Positions 21,325-32,160 of a stretch of DNA of 64,000 nucleotides are shown piece after piece. The stretch covers positions 1-64,000 of the forward strand of contig NZ_OCTS01000006.1 of NCBI RefSeq assembly GCF_900232865.1, read 5' to 3'. The stretch's first letter is position 1, and each line of letters begins with the position of its first letter. The notes beneath the pieces are model-generated. The model saw nothing but the letters and a program-made list of their open reading frames with translations, made no database searches and was not told where the DNA came from. Source of the stretch: Corynebacterium dentalis. GTDB taxonomy: Bacteria; Actinomycetota; Actinomycetes; Mycobacteriales; Mycobacteriaceae. The translations under genes were made by a program, and so were the position numbers.

Positions 21325-24183
21325 TCAGTTCTGAGCTACCAGCATTGGCTTGAGGTACTGGCCCGTGTAGGAACCCTTCACCTTGGCCACGTCCTCCGGG
21401 GTGCCTTCGGCAACCACTGTGCCGCCACCGGAGCCGCCTTCTGGGCCCATGTCCACAATCCAGTCTGCGGCCTTGATCACGTCTAGGTTGTGCTCGATGA
21501 CCACCACCGAGTTGCCCTTGTCCACCAGCGACTGAATCACCATCATCAGCTTGCGGATGTCCTCAAAGTGCAGGCCTGTGGTGGGCTCGTCGAGGATGTA
21601 AACGGTCCGCCCGTTGGAGCGCTTCTGCAGCTCTGCGGCCAGCTTCACGCGCTGCGCCTCACCACCGGACAAGGTGGTGGCGGCCTGTCCCAAGCGGACG
21701 TAGCCCAAGCCAACCTCCACCAAGGTGTCCAAGTAGCGAGAGATCGAGGTGACCGGCCGGAAGAACTCCGCTGCGTCCACGATCGGCATTTCCAGCACCT
21801 GGGAGATGTTCTTGTCCTTGTAGTGGACTTCCAACGTCTCGCGGTTGTAGCGAGCACCGTCGCACACCTCACACGGAACGTAAACATCCGGCAGGAAGTT
21901 CATCTCGATCTTCAGGGTTCCGTCACCGTGGCAAGCCTCGCAGCGTCCACCCTTGACGTTGAAGGAGAATCGGCCCGCTGTGTATCCGCGCACCTTAGCC
22001 TCGGTGGTCTCGGCGAAGAGCTTACGGATCTTATCGAATACGCCGGTGTACGTCGCCGGGTTGGAACGCGGGGTGCGGCCGATCGGGCTCTGGTCCACCT
22101 GCACCAGCTTGTCCAAGTGCTCCAGGCCGGTGACCTTCTTATGGCGGCCCGGAACCAGGCGAGCGTGGTTCAGGTTGTTCGCCAGAGTCTTGGCCAGAAT
22201 GCCGTTGATCAGCGAAGACTTGCCAGAACCAGACACACCAGTGATGCACGTCAGCACGCCCAGAGGGATGTCAACGTTCACGTTCTGCAGGTTGTTTTCC
22301 TGCGCGCCGTGAATGGTGAGCTTCCGCTCGGAATCAATCTCCCGGCGCTGCTCAGGAACCGCCAAAACGCGCTTGCCGTTGAGGTACTGACCAGTGATGG
22401 AACGCTCCACCTTCTCAATACCCTGCGGCTGGCCCTGGTAGACCACCTCGCCGCCGTATTCACCGGCGCGCGGGCCAATATCCACCAACCAGTCCGCGGT
22501 GCGGATGGTTTCCTCATCGTGCTCCACCACGATCAGAGTGTTGCCCAGATCGCGCAAGTTCTCCAACGTGCTGATCAGGCGCGTGTTATCGCGCTGGTGC
22601 AAGCCGATGGACGGCTCGTCCAACACGTACAGCACGCCCGCCAGACCGGAACCGATCTGCGTGGCCAAGCGAATACGTTGCGCCTCGCCACCAGACAGCG
22701 TGCCCGCGGAACGGGACATGGACAGGTAGTTCAGGCCCACATCCAACAGGAACTTCAGACGAGCCTGAATCTCGCGCAGCACCGCACCTGAGATTATCTC
22801 ATCGCGCTTGGATAGCGAGAGGTTGTCCAGGAAGGAGCTCGCGTCGGCAATTGAAAGGTTGGACACATCGGCGATGGACAGTTCCTTGGAACCGGAAGCG
22901 ATGGTCACGGCCAATACTTCCGGCTTCAGGCGGCTGCCGTCACACGTGGGGCACGGAACTTCGCGCATGTAGCTGCGGTAACGCTCCTTGGACCACTCGG
23001 AATCCGTCTGATCCAGCTTGCGCTGCAGAAACGGCATCACACCCTCGAAAGGCGCGGAGTAGTTGCGCGTGCGACCGTAGCGATTGCGGTAGCTGACCTG
23101 GATATGCGTGGAATGCCCGTTCAGCACGGCCTTCTGCTGCTTCTTGTTCAGCTTGTTCCACGGGGTCTTGGGGTCAAAGCCCATCTCGCCGGCAAGGGCA
23201 GTCAATAGCTTCACGAAGTACTTGCTGTTCGGGCTGGAATCCCATGGTGCGATCGCGGAAATCAGCGGCGCATCCTCATCGGGGATTACCAGCTTCTCGT
23301 CTACCTCTAGGCGAGTACCCAAGCCATCACAAACAGGGCAGGCACCATAAGGCGAGTTGAAGGAGAACGTGCGCGGCTCCAGCTCATCCAGGGTCAGCTC
23401 GTGGCCGTTAGGGCAGGCCATCTTCTCCGAGAACCGGCGGATGCGTTGCGGATCATCGTCGGCGAGCCCCACCATGTCCAGCACCACGATGCCATCGGCC
23501 AAACGCAGCGCTGTCTCCACCGAATCCGTCAGGCGCTGTTTCTGCGAAGGCTTGACCTGCAGGCGGTCCACCACCACGTCAATATCGTGCTTGACCTGCT
23601 TTTCCAGCTTCGGCGGATTGGACAGCTGGTGCACCTCGCCGTCCACGCTGACGCGGGAGTAGCCCTGGGATGCCAGATCCTCAAACAGGTCCACGAACTC
23701 GCCCTTGCGGGTACGCACCACGGGCGCGAGCACTTGGAACTTCAGGCCCTCTTCCATGTCCAGCACTTGGTCCACGATTTCCTGCGGGGTTTGCCGCTGG
23801 ATGATCTCGCCACACTCCGGGCAGTGAGGCACACCGGTGCGGGCGTAAAGAAGACGCAGGTAGTCGAAGATTTCCGTCACCGTACCCACGGTGGAACGTG
23901 GGTTGCGGTTGGTGGATTTCTGGTCGATGGACACCGCGGGACTCAGGCCCTCGATCAGGTCCACGTCCGGCTTGTCCAGCCGGCCCAAGAACATGCGCGC
24001 ATAGGAGCTCAGGGACTCCACGTAACGTCGCTGCCCCTCGGCGAAAATCGTGTCGAAAGCCAGCGAGGACTTTCCGGAACCCGAAAGCCCCGTGAACACG
24101 ATCATTTTGTCACGCGGCAAATCGATGTCCACGCCCTTGAGATTGTGCTCTCGAGCTCCCCGGACAACCAATCTATCGGCCAC
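21325..24183 (-). CDS. uvrA: excinuclease ABC subunit A
   Basis: Damage-recognition ATPase of nucleotide excision repair, 952 residues. Two ABC modules each have a Walker A motif: GLSGSGKSS near residue 32 and GVSGSGKSS near residue 640. Both ABC signatures ([18 protein letters not shown]) are present. Zinc sites are seen as CPECG and CPVCDG in the first half and CEACHGDGT / CEVCDG in the second. The protein loads UvrB onto lesions. uvrB lies about 5 kb away on the same strand. I saw no clear LexA-type operator before the start. Confidence 0.98.
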   Translation of the reverse strand: MADRLVVRGAREHNLKGVDIDLPRDKMIVFTGLSGSGKSSLAFDTIFAEGQRRYVESLSSYARMFLGRLDKPDVDLIEGLSPAVSIDQKSTNRNPRSTVGTVTEIFDYLRLLYARTGVPHCPECGEIIQRQTPQEIVDQVLDMEEGLKFQVLAPVVRTRKGEFVDLFEDLASQGYSRVSVDGEVHQLSNPPKLEKQVKHDIDVVVDRLQVKPSQKQRLTDSVETALRLADGIVVLDMVGLADDDPQRIRRFSEKMACPNGHELTLDELEPRTFSFNSPYGACPVCDGLGTRLEVDEKLVIPDEDAPLISAIAPWDSSPNSKYFVKLLTALAGEMGFDPKTPWNKLNKKQQKAVLNGHSTHIQVSYRNRYGRTRNYSAPFEGVMPFLQRKLDQTDSEWSKERYRSYMREVPCPTCDGSRLKPEVLAVTIASGSKELSIADVSNLSIADASSFLDNLSLSKRDEIISGAVLREIQARLKFLLDVGLNYLSMSRSAGTLSGGEAQRIRLATQIGSGLAGVLYVLDEPSIGLHQRDNTRLISTLENLRDLGNTLIVVEHDEETIRTADWLVDIGPRAGEYGGEVVYQGQPQGIEKVERSITGQYLNGKRVLAVPEQRREIDSERKLTIHGAQENNLQNVNVDIPLGVLTCITGVSGSGKSSLINGILAKTLANNLNHARLVPGRHKKVTGLEHLDKLVQVDQSPIGRTPRSNPATYTGVFDKIRKLFAETTEAKVRGYTAGRFSFNVKGGRCEACHGDGTLKIEMNFLPDVYVPCEVCDGARYNRETLEVHYKDKNISQVLEMPIVDAAEFFRPVTSISRYLDTLVEVGLGYVRLGQAATTLSGGEAQRVKLAAELQKRSNGRTVYILDEPTTGLHFEDIRKLMMVIQSLVDKGNSVVVIEHNLDVIKAADWIVDMGPEGGSGGGTVVAEGTPEDVAKVKGSYTGQYLKPMLVAQN

Positions 24184-24312
24184 TTACACTCCTCATTTCT
24201 TCATTCCGCTGGTGCTGCGGGCTCGTGGACGTACTGATGCCACCCAAAGGCTTAAGTTTACGCGAACAGCGAAATCACACGGAACCCCGGATTCTCCACT
24301 ACGGTGCGTGCC

Positions 24313-25023
24313 ATGGCTTCACATTCTGATTCTTCCGTCCCCGAGATCCGTCATCTTGGTCACCCGCGTGCCGTGCAATCGGTTTCTTTGCGTGCCGACG
24401 CCACCCTCATTCACACCAGCGTTGATCCCATGGACAACAACTGTTGGTTCCTGGTGAGCCCCACGGGTGATGCGCTGCTGATCGATGCAGCCAACGATGC
24501 TGAACACCTGCTGCAGGTGGCGCGTAATTTCCAGATCCGCATTACGGACGTGTTGACCACTCATCGACACGACGATCATGTGCAGGCGTTGGTGGATGTG
24601 CTGGAGGCGACCGGAGCAAAGCACCATTCGGGCCGTTTCGATGCTGACGCCCTGCCCGCACGCGTGGATGAAACCTACGGCACTGATGACGGCCTGCCGG
24701 AAGACCTCCGCTTGGCTGGCGACTTTCGCGACTTCGCGCTGCAGGCGGTGGAACTGCGCGGACACACTCCGGGTGGCATCGCGGTGTTAGCGCTGAACCC
24801 CACGTATTTTACGCCGGGGCGAGCTTTTGTCGGAGATTCCTTGTTCCCCGGTGGCGTGGGTAAGACCACGAAGGACGAGGATTTCCAGCAGCTGCTCAGT
24901 GATGTGGAAACGCGCATTTTGAATCTTCCGGAGGACGTAATCGTCCACCCTGGCCACGGCGATTCCACCACGGTGGGTGCAGAGCGGCCACAGGTGGATC
25001 AGTGGCGCGAGCGTGGCTGGTAG
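24313..25023 (+). CDS. metallo-beta-lactamase-fold hydrolase (glyoxalase II-like)
   Basis: Metal-dependent hydrolase of about 236 residues. The metal motif THRHDDH (HxHxDH) is followed by the downstream ligands in [18 protein letters not shown] and HPGHGDSTT. The spacing matches glyoxalase II-like or persulfide-dioxygenase-like proteins, but the substrate cannot be assigned. I prefer ATG at 24313 (MASHSDSSV) over the GTG at 24304; neither has a strong ribosome-binding site. It diverges from uvrA. Confidence 0.88.
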   Translation: MASHSDSSVPEIRHLGHPRAVQSVSLRADATLIHTSVDPMDNNCWFLVSPTGDALLIDAANDAEHLLQVARNFQIRITDVLTTHRHDDHVQALVDVLEATGAKHHSGRFDADALPARVDETYGTDDGLPEDLRLAGDFRDFALQAVELRGHTPGGIAVLALNPTYFTPGRAFVGDSLFPGGVGKTTKDEDFQQLLSDVETRILNLPEDVIVHPGHGDSTTVGAERPQVDQWRERGW

Positions 25024-25158
25024 CTGCTCAGATGCACACTGCGGGAAAATTTCTTGGACGTGAACCCGCAACCGCGTCGCACAAGGGATGAAATTATGTA
25101 GGCTTAATTTCTAGCTGGATAATTTCCATACGAAATTTCTCACAAGGAGTGGTGAATA

Positions 25159-25965
25159 ATGATCCGCACAGTTGCACGCCCACTGCTGGCGTCTGTGTTC
25201 GTTCTCGACGGTGTTCAGATGCTGAAGAACACCAGCGATTACACCGAAGAGACCGCTGACATGGTGAAGAATGCACGCCGCATCCTTCCTCCGAACGTCG
25301 CAGGTTACATCCCTAATGACACCGAAACCGCAGTGCGCGTCTTGGCTGGTAGCAAGATCGCCGGTGCTGCTCTGCTGGGTTCCTCTAAGGCTCCTCGCTT
25401 GGGCGCTGGCATCCTGACCGCCGTGCAGATCCCTACCTCCATCCACCGCAACGCTTTCTGGTCTGCCAAGGACAAGGCTGCCAAGAAGGACAAGCAACGC
25501 GGCCTGATCACCGACCTGGCTCTGCTGGGCGGACTGGTCATTACCACCGCAGACACCGCTGGTAAGCCAGGTCTGGCTTGGCGCGTACAGAAGGCTATGC
25601 CGGGCAAGTCCGAGCAGGAAAAGATGATCGCCAACGCGCAGGATCAGGCAACTGACATCTTCTCCAAGGCCAAGGAAAACGCCATCGCTGGCAAGGAAGC
25701 AGTAGCGAACTACGTAGACGACCACTCTGACGAGTGGAAGGACACCGCAGCTGACCTCCGCGACAAGGCCGTTGAGCTGGGTGGACAGGCTAAGGAGTTC
25801 GCCACCGAGCAGGCTGATACTCTGTCCGTCCAGGCTGCTGACCTGAGCGATCGCGCCCGCGAGCAGAGCCAGGAACTACGTAAGCAGGGCAAGAAGGCAC
25901 AGAAGAAGGCCCAAAAGCGTGCTCAGAAGGAAGCGAAGAAGGCACAGAAGAAGTACCGTCGCTAA
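25159..25965 (+). CDS. DoxX-like membrane protein with lysine-rich C-terminal tail
   Basis: 268 residues with two distinct parts. Residues 1-150 resemble a DoxX-type membrane protein: hydrophobic segments (TVARPLLASVFVLDGVQ, RVLAGSKIAGAALLG, LITDLALLGGLVITTADTAG) separated by short polar loops. Residues 160-268 are a long amphipathic helical region (repeated KA/KE, AADLRDKAVELGGQAKEF) ending in a Lys/Gln/Ala repeat (KKAQKKAQKRAQKEAKKAQKK). That tail is highly basic and could contact nucleic acid or acidic polymers. An AAGGAG site lies 9 bases before the ATG. An intrinsic terminator follows. The function is unknown. Confidence 0.75.
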   Translation: MIRTVARPLLASVFVLDGVQMLKNTSDYTEETADMVKNARRILPPNVAGYIPNDTETAVRVLAGSKIAGAALLGSSKAPRLGAGILTAVQIPTSIHRNAFWSAKDKAAKKDKQRGLITDLALLGGLVITTADTAGKPGLAWRVQKAMPGKSEQEKMIANAQDQATDIFSKAKENAIAGKEAVANYVDDHSDEWKDTAADLRDKAVELGGQAKEFATEQADTLSVQAADLSDRAREQSQELRKQGKKAQKKAQKRAQKEAKKAQKKYRR

Positions 25966-26011
25966 AGACCGCTGCATCTGTGCGCTGAGGATTCCTCCGC
26001 GCTAGCTAGTT

Positions 26012-26048
26012 GCCGGATTCGAGCTGAAAAGCTCGGGTCCGGCTTTTA
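26012..26048 (+). terminator. intrinsic terminator after the DoxX-like gene
   Basis: A GC-rich hairpin, GCCGGATTCGAGCT / AGCTCGGGTCCGGC with a GAAA loop and one wobble/mismatch position, is followed by TTTT. It ends just before helR and isolates that gene from readthrough. Confidence 0.85.
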
Positions 26049-26100
26049 AGTTCTCTCCCGGCCCCCATAGCCACGTTTTCAAGACAAGCGTCAAGGATTG

Positions 26101-28506
26101 ATGACAGAACACTCTCTCCCCTCGCGGCCTGCCGGTCACGGTGCCCGCCCCGAGCCCGCTGCGCATTCAGCTCTGGCGGGCGAACAAGCGCATTTGGATG
26201 ACCTTTTGCGTCGGATCGATGATGCGCGGGCGGAACTGGAACGTCGCCTGAAGAACGTCCGCAAGGAAGCAGATATTGATGACCCTCAGGGTCTGATGAT
26301 GCGTGACCGCGAAGCGATGGACATCAATCACCGCCTCGAGTCCTACTCCGCCGCGGAGATCGGCCTGATGTTCGGACGGATCGACGTGGAAGACGAGGAT
26401 CCGGAAAATCCTGTTCCTTCCTCCCCCAGCTCCACTGCAGAAGGACTGTCCTTGGATCGCCGTTACATCGGCCGCATCGGCTTGCACGATGACGACGAGT
26501 CCATGCGCACGCTGCTGATGGACTGGCGCGCTCCCATGGCGCGCCCCTTTTACCTGGCCACGACCCTGCATCCGGATGGTGTGCACACTCGCAGGCACAT
26601 CAAGACGCGCGGTCGCACTATCGTCAGCGTGGCTGATGAGAGGCTCATGGCCCGAGACGGAGACGGCCCAGCCCCCGCGGTGGAAGACGAACAAGCCACC
26701 GGTGCCACCGTGGCCACCGAAGCTGCCCTGTTGGATGCGGTCACGCGGGCTCGATCCCTGCACATGCGCGATATCGTGGAGACCATCGCCGCGGAGCAGG
26801 ACACGATCATCCGCTCAGAGCATCGCGGTGTAACCGTGGTGCAGGGAGCTCCGGGCACGGGCAAGACCGCAGTGGCGCTGCACCGTGCCGCCTACTTGCT
26901 GTACACGTGGCGCGAGATTCTGGAGAAGTCCGGCGTGCTGATCATCGGGCCCAACGATCGCTTCTTGACCTATATCTCCCAGGTGCTGCCATCGCTCGGC
27001 GAAACCGGCGTGGTGCTGGCCACTCCGGGCACCCTGCTGCCGGGCATTACCACCGTGGCAGAGCGCTCGCTTTTGGCGCGCGAAGTCAAGGGTTCGCTGG
27101 AGATGCTCACCATCCTGGCCGATGCCGTCAAGACCTGGCAGAGCATGCCCGATCAGCCTCGGGACTTCACCATCGACGGTGTCACAGTCACCCTGACCCC
27201 GCGCATGGTGCGCGCGGCCCGCACGCGGGCACGCCGTTCGCGTCGGCCGCACAATCAGGCCCGCCCCTTGTTCGTGGAGCATGTGGTTCGTTCTTTGGCC
27301 GACGCCATGGCCGAGACCATCGGCGCCGATCCCCTGGGTGGCCACAATTTGCTGTCTGAGCGCGACCGCGCGCAACTCCGCGAGGACTTAGGCAATGAGG
27401 CGGTCATCGTGGAGGCGCTGGAAGAATACTGGCCCGAGCTGACCCCAGAAGCAGTGCTGGAACGGCTGTTTGCTCACCCCGAGGAGGCCGCCCCGGAGTA
27501 CGACGAACAAACGTGGGCAGGTTTGCGTCGACAAGAAAAACAAAACACCGAAGGGACCGAAAACCAGGCTACGACCTGGACTGACGCGGACGCTCCCCTG
27601 TTAGACGAGCTGGCTGACCTCTTGGGACTCATCGACGACGAAGAGGCCGCCGCCAAAGAACGCGAGGCCTGGCTGGAGCGGATCGCAGAAGCACAGGAAG
27701 CACTGGACATCCTCACCGGCTCGGCGACCCAGGACCTCGACGATGGCTTCGCGCCAGAAGTGCTCATGGCCTATGACGTGATCGATGCCGAGACCTTGGC
27801 CGACCGCCAGCGCGTGCGCGATACCCGCACCACCGCGCAGCGTGCCGCCAAGGACGTGCGATGGGCATTCGGGCACGTCATCGTGGACGAAGCTCAGGAA
27901 CTTTCGGAGATGGCGTGGCGGATGATTTTCCGACGCTCCCCCAACCGGTGGATGACCATCGTGGGCGATCCCGCGCAAACGGGAAACCCCGCCGGCGTGG
28001 AGACGTGGACGCAGGCGCTCTCGCCTTTCGTTGCCGACCGCTGGCAACTGCACCAGCTGACGGTGAACTACCGCACGCCTGCCGATATCGCCGCGCTGGC
28101 CGATCGCCTGTTGCGATGGATCGCCCCAGAACAAGCGGCCACCGTGTCCCTGCGCGAGCATGGCACCGGGGTGCGCGTGGCAACGGACGTGGAGGCCGCG
28201 GTTCGGCAGGCACGCAAGCTGGCCGGAGACGGGTTGGTCGGTGTGATTTTTTCCGACGACACCACCGTCGATCCCGCCCTATCCGATGAGCACACCATGG
28301 CGGCGAAGGTCTCCGATATCAAGGGGCTGGAGTTCGACGAGGTGGTGCTGGTGGATCCACAGGCGATCGCCGCGGCGTCCCCGCAGGGGCTCAACGACGT
28401 GTACGTGGCGATGACTCGTGCGACCCAGGGACTGACGCTGGTGGTTACAGAGTCGCAATGGGAGCAACTGGGCAGCGCCGAGGAAATTGTGGATTTGCTG
28501 GTCTAA
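26101..28506 (+). CDS. helR: HelD/HelR-type RNA polymerase recycling ATPase
   Basis: UvrD/Rep-like superfamily 1 ATPase of 801 residues. Relatives (HelD in Bacillus, HelR in actinobacteria) pull stalled RNA polymerase off DNA, and actinobacterial HelR confers rifampicin tolerance. Visible features: N-terminal coiled-coil arm (residues 25-65: LDDLLRRIDDARAELERRL), the DWRAPMARPFY block, Walker A QGAPGTGKTAV near residue 250, motif II VDEAQELSEMAW, motif III GDPAQTGNP, and C-terminal motifs VKGLEFDEVVLVDP-like and YVAMTRATQGLTLV. A TTG at 26098 directly precedes the ATG at 26101, which I chose because AAGGA lies just upstream. The gene stands alone, converging with the stress protein gene. Confidence 0.85.
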   Translation: MTEHSLPSRPAGHGARPEPAAHSALAGEQAHLDDLLRRIDDARAELERRLKNVRKEADIDDPQGLMMRDREAMDINHRLESYSAAEIGLMFGRIDVEDEDPENPVPSSPSSTAEGLSLDRRYIGRIGLHDDDESMRTLLMDWRAPMARPFYLATTLHPDGVHTRRHIKTRGRTIVSVADERLMARDGDGPAPAVEDEQATGATVATEAALLDAVTRARSLHMRDIVETIAAEQDTIIRSEHRGVTVVQGAPGTGKTAVALHRAAYLLYTWREILEKSGVLIIGPNDRFLTYISQVLPSLGETGVVLATPGTLLPGITTVAERSLLAREVKGSLEMLTILADAVKTWQSMPDQPRDFTIDGVTVTLTPRMVRAARTRARRSRRPHNQARPLFVEHVVRSLADAMAETIGADPLGGHNLLSERDRAQLREDLGNEAVIVEALEEYWPELTPEAVLERLFAHPEEAAPEYDEQTWAGLRRQEKQNTEGTENQATTWTDADAPLLDELADLLGLIDDEEAAAKEREAWLERIAEAQEALDILTGSATQDLDDGFAPEVLMAYDVIDAETLADRQRVRDTRTTAQRAAKDVRWAFGHVIVDEAQELSEMAWRMIFRRSPNRWMTIVGDPAQTGNPAGVETWTQALSPFVADRWQLHQLTVNYRTPADIAALADRLLRWIAPEQAATVSLREHGTGVRVATDVEAAVRQARKLAGDGLVGVIFSDDTTVDPALSDEHTMAAKVSDIKGLEFDEVVLVDPQAIAAASPQGLNDVYVAMTRATQGLTLVVTESQWEQLGSAEEIVDLLV

Positions 28507-28530
28507 TTCCGCAGGTCTAATCCCGCTGTT

Positions 28531-28965
28531 CTAGTCCACCGTGTGGACGATCATCGTGTCGCAGTTGGATTGGCGCGCCAGATCTGCGGGCACGCTGCCC
28601 AGCAGGCGGCCGGTCAGAGAGTTAATCCCGCGGTTTCCCACCACTAGCAGATCACCCTCTACGTCCGTGACGATGGCCATGAGTGCCTCCACGGGAGAAC
28701 CGGGACGCATCTGCGTGCTGACGTTTTCCACGCCCTCTGCCTTAGCCACGGCGACGGCAGAGGAGAGTGTCTCATCTGCGGACGCGTCCCCAATCACAGC
28801 TTTCGAATCTCCGCGTGGGGAAGACAAAGCATCGGCGTCGGACTCATAATACGCCGAGGCCAGAACCAGTTTCGCCCCGAATGCTGAAGCGATTCCCGCT
28901 GCTCGCCTGACCGCCAAGAGGGAGGAGTCCGATCCGTCAGTTCCCACCACAATGGTCTTGTACAT
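28531..28965 (-). CDS. universal stress protein (UspA family)
   Basis: A single-domain Usp of 144 residues. The N-terminus, IVVGTDGSDSSLLAVRRA, carries the Asp of the nucleotide pocket. The ATP-binding motif G-2X-G-9X-G(S) is intact in GNRGINSLTGRLLGSVP near the C-terminus. It is likely a cytosolic dimer. The gene begins 10 bases after the uvrB stop on the same strand and may be co-transcribed with it. The physiological trigger is unknown. Confidence 0.93.
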   Translation of the reverse strand: MYKTIVVGTDGSDSSLLAVRRAAGIASAFGAKLVLASAYYESDADALSSPRGDSKAVIGDASADETLSSAVAVAKAEGVENVSTQMRPGSPVEALMAIVTDVEGDLLVVGNRGINSLTGRLLGSVPADLARQSNCDTMIVHTVD

Positions 28966-28975
28966 ATAAGCTATC

Positions 28976-31117
28976 CTACAGTCCGGCTTCCTTCATGCCC
29001 TTGAGTTCCTTATTCAAATCCGCGATCTCATCGCGCAGGCGACCGGCTAGCTCAAACTTCAGCTCGCGCGCAGCTTCCTTCATCTGCAGGGTCATGCTGG
29101 CGATCAACTGCTCGAGCTCTGGGCGAGCCATCGACTTCGCTTCGGCTGCCGCTGAGGTGGCCGTCTCCCCTGTCATGCCTAAGATCGCTTCGTCCGCCTT
29201 CACCGCGTTCTTAGACGCGCCCGATGCATCGGGATCCTCGCCAAAGTCCGCCACCTGATCCAGGATGTCCGCGATCTTCTTACGCAGCGGCTGCGGATCA
29301 ATGTTGTGTTCCTTGTTGTACGCGATCTGCTTTTCCCGGCGGCGCTCTGTCTCGTCAATCGCGAACTGCATCGAATCGGTGATTTTATCGGCGTACATGA
29401 TCACCTCACCCGAGACGTTACGAGCGGCACGGCCGATGGTCTGAATCAAGGAACGAGTAGAGCGCAGGAAGCCTTCCTTATCGGCATCCAGAATTGCCAC
29501 CAGGGAGACTTCCGGCAGGTCCAATCCCTCACGCAGCAGGTTGATGCCCACCAGCACGTCGTACTCGCCCAGCCGCAGCTGGCGCAGCAGCTCCACGCGC
29601 TTGAGGGTATCGATGTCCGAGTGCATGTAGCGCACCTTAATGCCGTGCTCGAGGAGGTAGTCCGTGAGGTCCTCAGCCATGCGCTTAGTCAGCGTGGTCA
29701 CCAGAACGCGCTCCTGCTTTTCCGTGCGCTGGCGAATCTGCTCGATCAGGTCATCGATCTGCCCGTCGGTCGGACGCACCTCCACCTTCGGATCAACCAG
29801 GCCGGTGGGACGAATCACCTGCTCCACGTACTCGCCACCGGCGGCCGCGACTTCATAATCGCCCGGGGTGGCGGACATGTAAACACACTGCCCCTTGCGG
29901 TCATCGAACTCTTCCCAGGTCAACGGGCGGTTATCCAGTGCCGACGGCAGGCGGAAACCGTGCTCCACGAGGTTGCGCTTGCGGGAGGCATCGCCCTCGA
30001 ACATGCCGCCGATTTGTGGCACGGTCACGTGCGACTCGTCGATGATGGTGAGGAAGTCCTCCGGGAAGTAGTCGATCAGCGTGGCGGGGGCACTACCAGG
30101 AGCGCGACCGTCGATGTGGCGCGAGTAGTTCTCAATGCCGCTGGTGAAGCCCACCTGCTGAATCATTTCCAGGTCATACTCCGTGCGCATGCGCAGGCGT
30201 TGCGCTTCGAGCAGCTTGCCCTTGCCTTCGAGTTCCTGGAGCCGTTCCTCGAGCTCTTCCTTGATGGCCTTGATGGCCTTTTCCATGCGGTCCGGTCCCG
30301 CCACATAGTGCGTGGCCGGGAAAATGCGCAGCTCTTCCACCTCGCGGATGACGTCGCCCGTCAACGGGTGGATGAAGTAGAGGGCATCGATCTCATCGCC
30401 GAAGAACTCCACGCGCACCGCCAGCTCCTCGTAGGCGGGGATGATATCCACCGTGTCGCCCTTCACCCGGAATGCGCCGCGAGTGAACGCCACATCGTTT
30501 CGGGTGTACTGAATATCCACCAACAAGCGGAGGAACTGATCGCGTTCCACTTCCTCGTTGACCTTCAGCCACACCGAACGGTCCAAGTAAGACTGTGGAG
30601 TACCCAAACCATAGATACAGGAAACGGAGCTGACTACCACCACGTCGCGTCGCGAAAGCAACGCCGAAGTTGCGGAGTGGCGCAGACGCTCCACGTCCTC
30701 GTTGATGGAGGAATCCTTCTCGATGTACGTATCCGACTGCGCGATATACGCCTCTGGTTGGTAGTAGTCGTAATAAGAAACGAAGTACTCCACCGCATTA
30801 TTCGGCAGCAAGCTGCGCAGCTCGTTCGCCAGCTGCGCCGCCAGCGTCTTGTTCGGAGCCATCACCAACGTGGGGCGCTGGGTCTTTTCAATCAGCCACG
30901 CAGCAGTCGCGGACTTACCGGTACCAGTCGCGCCGAGCAGAACCACGTCCCGCTGCTTGTCTTCCAAACGCTCTGCCAGTTCCGCAATCGCCTTGGGCTG
31001 ATCACCAGCAGGCTGGTAATCGCTGATGACTTCGAAGCGCCCATCGGCGCGTTCCACGTCCCCGACCGGCCGGAATTCGGAATAGGACAGTTCGGGGCGC
31101 TCTGCTGCAAATGCCAT
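28976..31117 (-). CDS. uvrB: excinuclease ABC subunit B
   Basis: Helicase-like damage-verification subunit of nucleotide excision repair, 713 residues. Walker A GATGTGKS is near residue 63; the beta-hairpin [21 protein letters not shown] follows at about 115-135; the DESH box appears in [11 protein letters not shown]; and helicase motif VI is QTIGRAARN. The C-terminal UVR domain ([32 protein letters not shown]) recruits UvrC. It is preceded by coaE on the same strand, with about 24 bases between the two genes. Confidence 0.98.
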   Translation of the reverse strand: MAFAAERPELSYSEFRPVGDVERADGRFEVISDYQPAGDQPKAIAELAERLEDKQRDVVLLGATGTGKSATAAWLIEKTQRPTLVMAPNKTLAAQLANELRSLLPNNAVEYFVSYYDYYQPEAYIAQSDTYIEKDSSINEDVERLRHSATSALLSRRDVVVVSSVSCIYGLGTPQSYLDRSVWLKVNEEVERDQFLRLLVDIQYTRNDVAFTRGAFRVKGDTVDIIPAYEELAVRVEFFGDEIDALYFIHPLTGDVIREVEELRIFPATHYVAGPDRMEKAIKAIKEELEERLQELEGKGKLLEAQRLRMRTEYDLEMIQQVGFTSGIENYSRHIDGRAPGSAPATLIDYFPEDFLTIIDESHVTVPQIGGMFEGDASRKRNLVEHGFRLPSALDNRPLTWEEFDDRKGQCVYMSATPGDYEVAAAGGEYVEQVIRPTGLVDPKVEVRPTDGQIDDLIEQIRQRTEKQERVLVTTLTKRMAEDLTDYLLEHGIKVRYMHSDIDTLKRVELLRQLRLGEYDVLVGINLLREGLDLPEVSLVAILDADKEGFLRSTRSLIQTIGRAARNVSGEVIMYADKITDSMQFAIDETERRREKQIAYNKEHNIDPQPLRKKIADILDQVADFGEDPDASGASKNAVKADEAILGMTGETATSAAAEAKSMARPELEQLIASMTLQMKEAARELKFELAGRLRDEIADLNKELKGMKEAGL

Positions 31118-31141
31118 GTGTCCAGTCTAGCGACAGGCAGG

Positions 31142-31738
31142 TCAGCGGTTGGCGACAGTCGTACTCCAGAACCGATCGACCTGGGCAAGCAGCTCGTCCA
31201 CCGTTCCACCGTTGTCCATCACAGTATCGGCAGCCGCGAGCCTGGAATCACGGTCAACTTGGGCTTTGATCCGAGCCTTGGCGTCGGACTCATCAAGACC
31301 CCGAGACTCCACGAGACGCCGCACACGCACCTCATCGGGCGCATCGACCACCAGAACATGGTCCACCCGGGAGGTCTCCCCGTTTTCGATGAGAAGAGGC
31401 ATGTCGTAGACCACCACGTCCTCCCCTGCCTGTTCCGCCTGGGCAAACAACGCATTCGTGCGCTCGCGAATGCGCGGATGGGTGATGGAATTCAGCTTCT
31501 CCGTGGCCTCCGGGGTAGCGAATGCCTGCCGCGCCAACTCTGCGCGGTTGAGCGTTCCATCCTCGTTGAGAACTCCTGCAAACGCCGCATCCAGTTCTTT
31601 GAGGGCAGGCTGCCCCGGTTTCACGATCTCGCGAGCCACCTTGTCCGCGTCAATGATCACGGCTCCGAGATCCTGCAAGCGCTGAGAAACAGTTGATTTA
31701 CCCGAGCCGATTCCGCCCGTCACGCCGATTTTCCACAT
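31142..31738 (-). CDS. coaE: dephospho-CoA kinase
   Basis: Last step of coenzyme A synthesis: phosphorylates the ribose 3'-OH of dephospho-CoA. I place the start at MWKIGVTGGIGSGKST (31738); the upstream extension (MQPGQGLAVGLIV) has no family support and would overlap the neighbouring gene. The P-loop GGIGSGKST and the DADKVAREIV block with substrate-binding Asp, together with the YDMPLLIENG motif, identify it; 198 residues. uvrB lies downstream, a common order in actinobacteria. Confidence 0.95.
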   Translation of the reverse strand: MWKIGVTGGIGSGKSTVSQRLQDLGAVIIDADKVAREIVKPGQPALKELDAAFAGVLNEDGTLNRAELARQAFATPEATEKLNSITHPRIRERTNALFAQAEQAGEDVVVYDMPLLIENGETSRVDHVLVVDAPDEVRVRRLVESRGLDESDAKARIKAQVDRDSRLAAADTVMDNGGTVDELLAQVDRFWSTTVANR

Positions 31739-31749
31739 GACGATCAGTC

Positions 31750-32088
31750 CTACAGCGAGCCCTTGGCCAGGTTGCACTGGTAGAGGCTCACGGCCATGTT
31801 CGTGTAATCGATGCGGATGAAGTTCGCGAGGTCATAATCCTCCTCGGCGACGGCAGCGTCCCACAGCTCCTTGATCTCAGCCAGCTGGTTCTCCAACTTC
31901 GTGCACGCGGAACTGCTTCCCAGCGCGTCTCCGATGGAGGATCCCAGCGACCCTCGAGCAGCCTCTTGGATTGGAGGCAGAGGCTGAAGATCCTCCGCAG
32001 CCATCGCAGGCGAAGCCAAACCGGCGCTCAACAGCGCAGCGCTAGCGAACAATACGGGCAGCCTGCGGGCACGGGATACAAAATGCAT
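31750..32088 (-). CDS. small secreted protein, unknown family
   Basis: 112 residues starting MHFVSRARRLPVLFASAALL. It has a classical Sec signal peptide: basic start, hydrophobic core, and AMAAED cleavage region near residue 32. The mature part has two Cys (SSACTKLENQLAEIK and VSLYQCNLAKG) that could pair, and a helical central region (LWDAAVAEEDYDLANFIRIDYTNMAVSLY). The open frame continues far upstream, but that part is antisense to the divergent DUF4185 gene. It ends 11 bases from the coaE start. The function is unknown. Confidence 0.75.
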   Translation of the reverse strand: MHFVSRARRLPVLFASAALLSAGLASPAMAAEDLQPLPPIQEAARGSLGSSIGDALGSSSACTKLENQLAEIKELWDAAVAEEDYDLANFIRIDYTNMAVSLYQCNLAKGSL

Positions 32089-32160
32089 GCCCAAAAATCT
32101 ACATGACCAGTTCCTGCAACGCATGGCAGTACTAGATATATTGTGCGAATATCTTGTTCC

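Noticed and set aside
21290..21345. Weak hairpin at the uvrA stop (CAGAAC/GTTCTG)
   Set aside because: Only a six-base stem with a short T-run; too weak to call as a terminator.
24184..24312. LexA/SOS box upstream of uvrA
   Set aside because: No convincing dyad of the actinobacterial SOS-box type was found in the divergent region.
29306..31696. 796-codon plus-strand open frame opposite uvrB and coaE
   Set aside because: Purely antisense to two conserved genes, low-complexity His/Gln/Leu composition, no recognisable domain.
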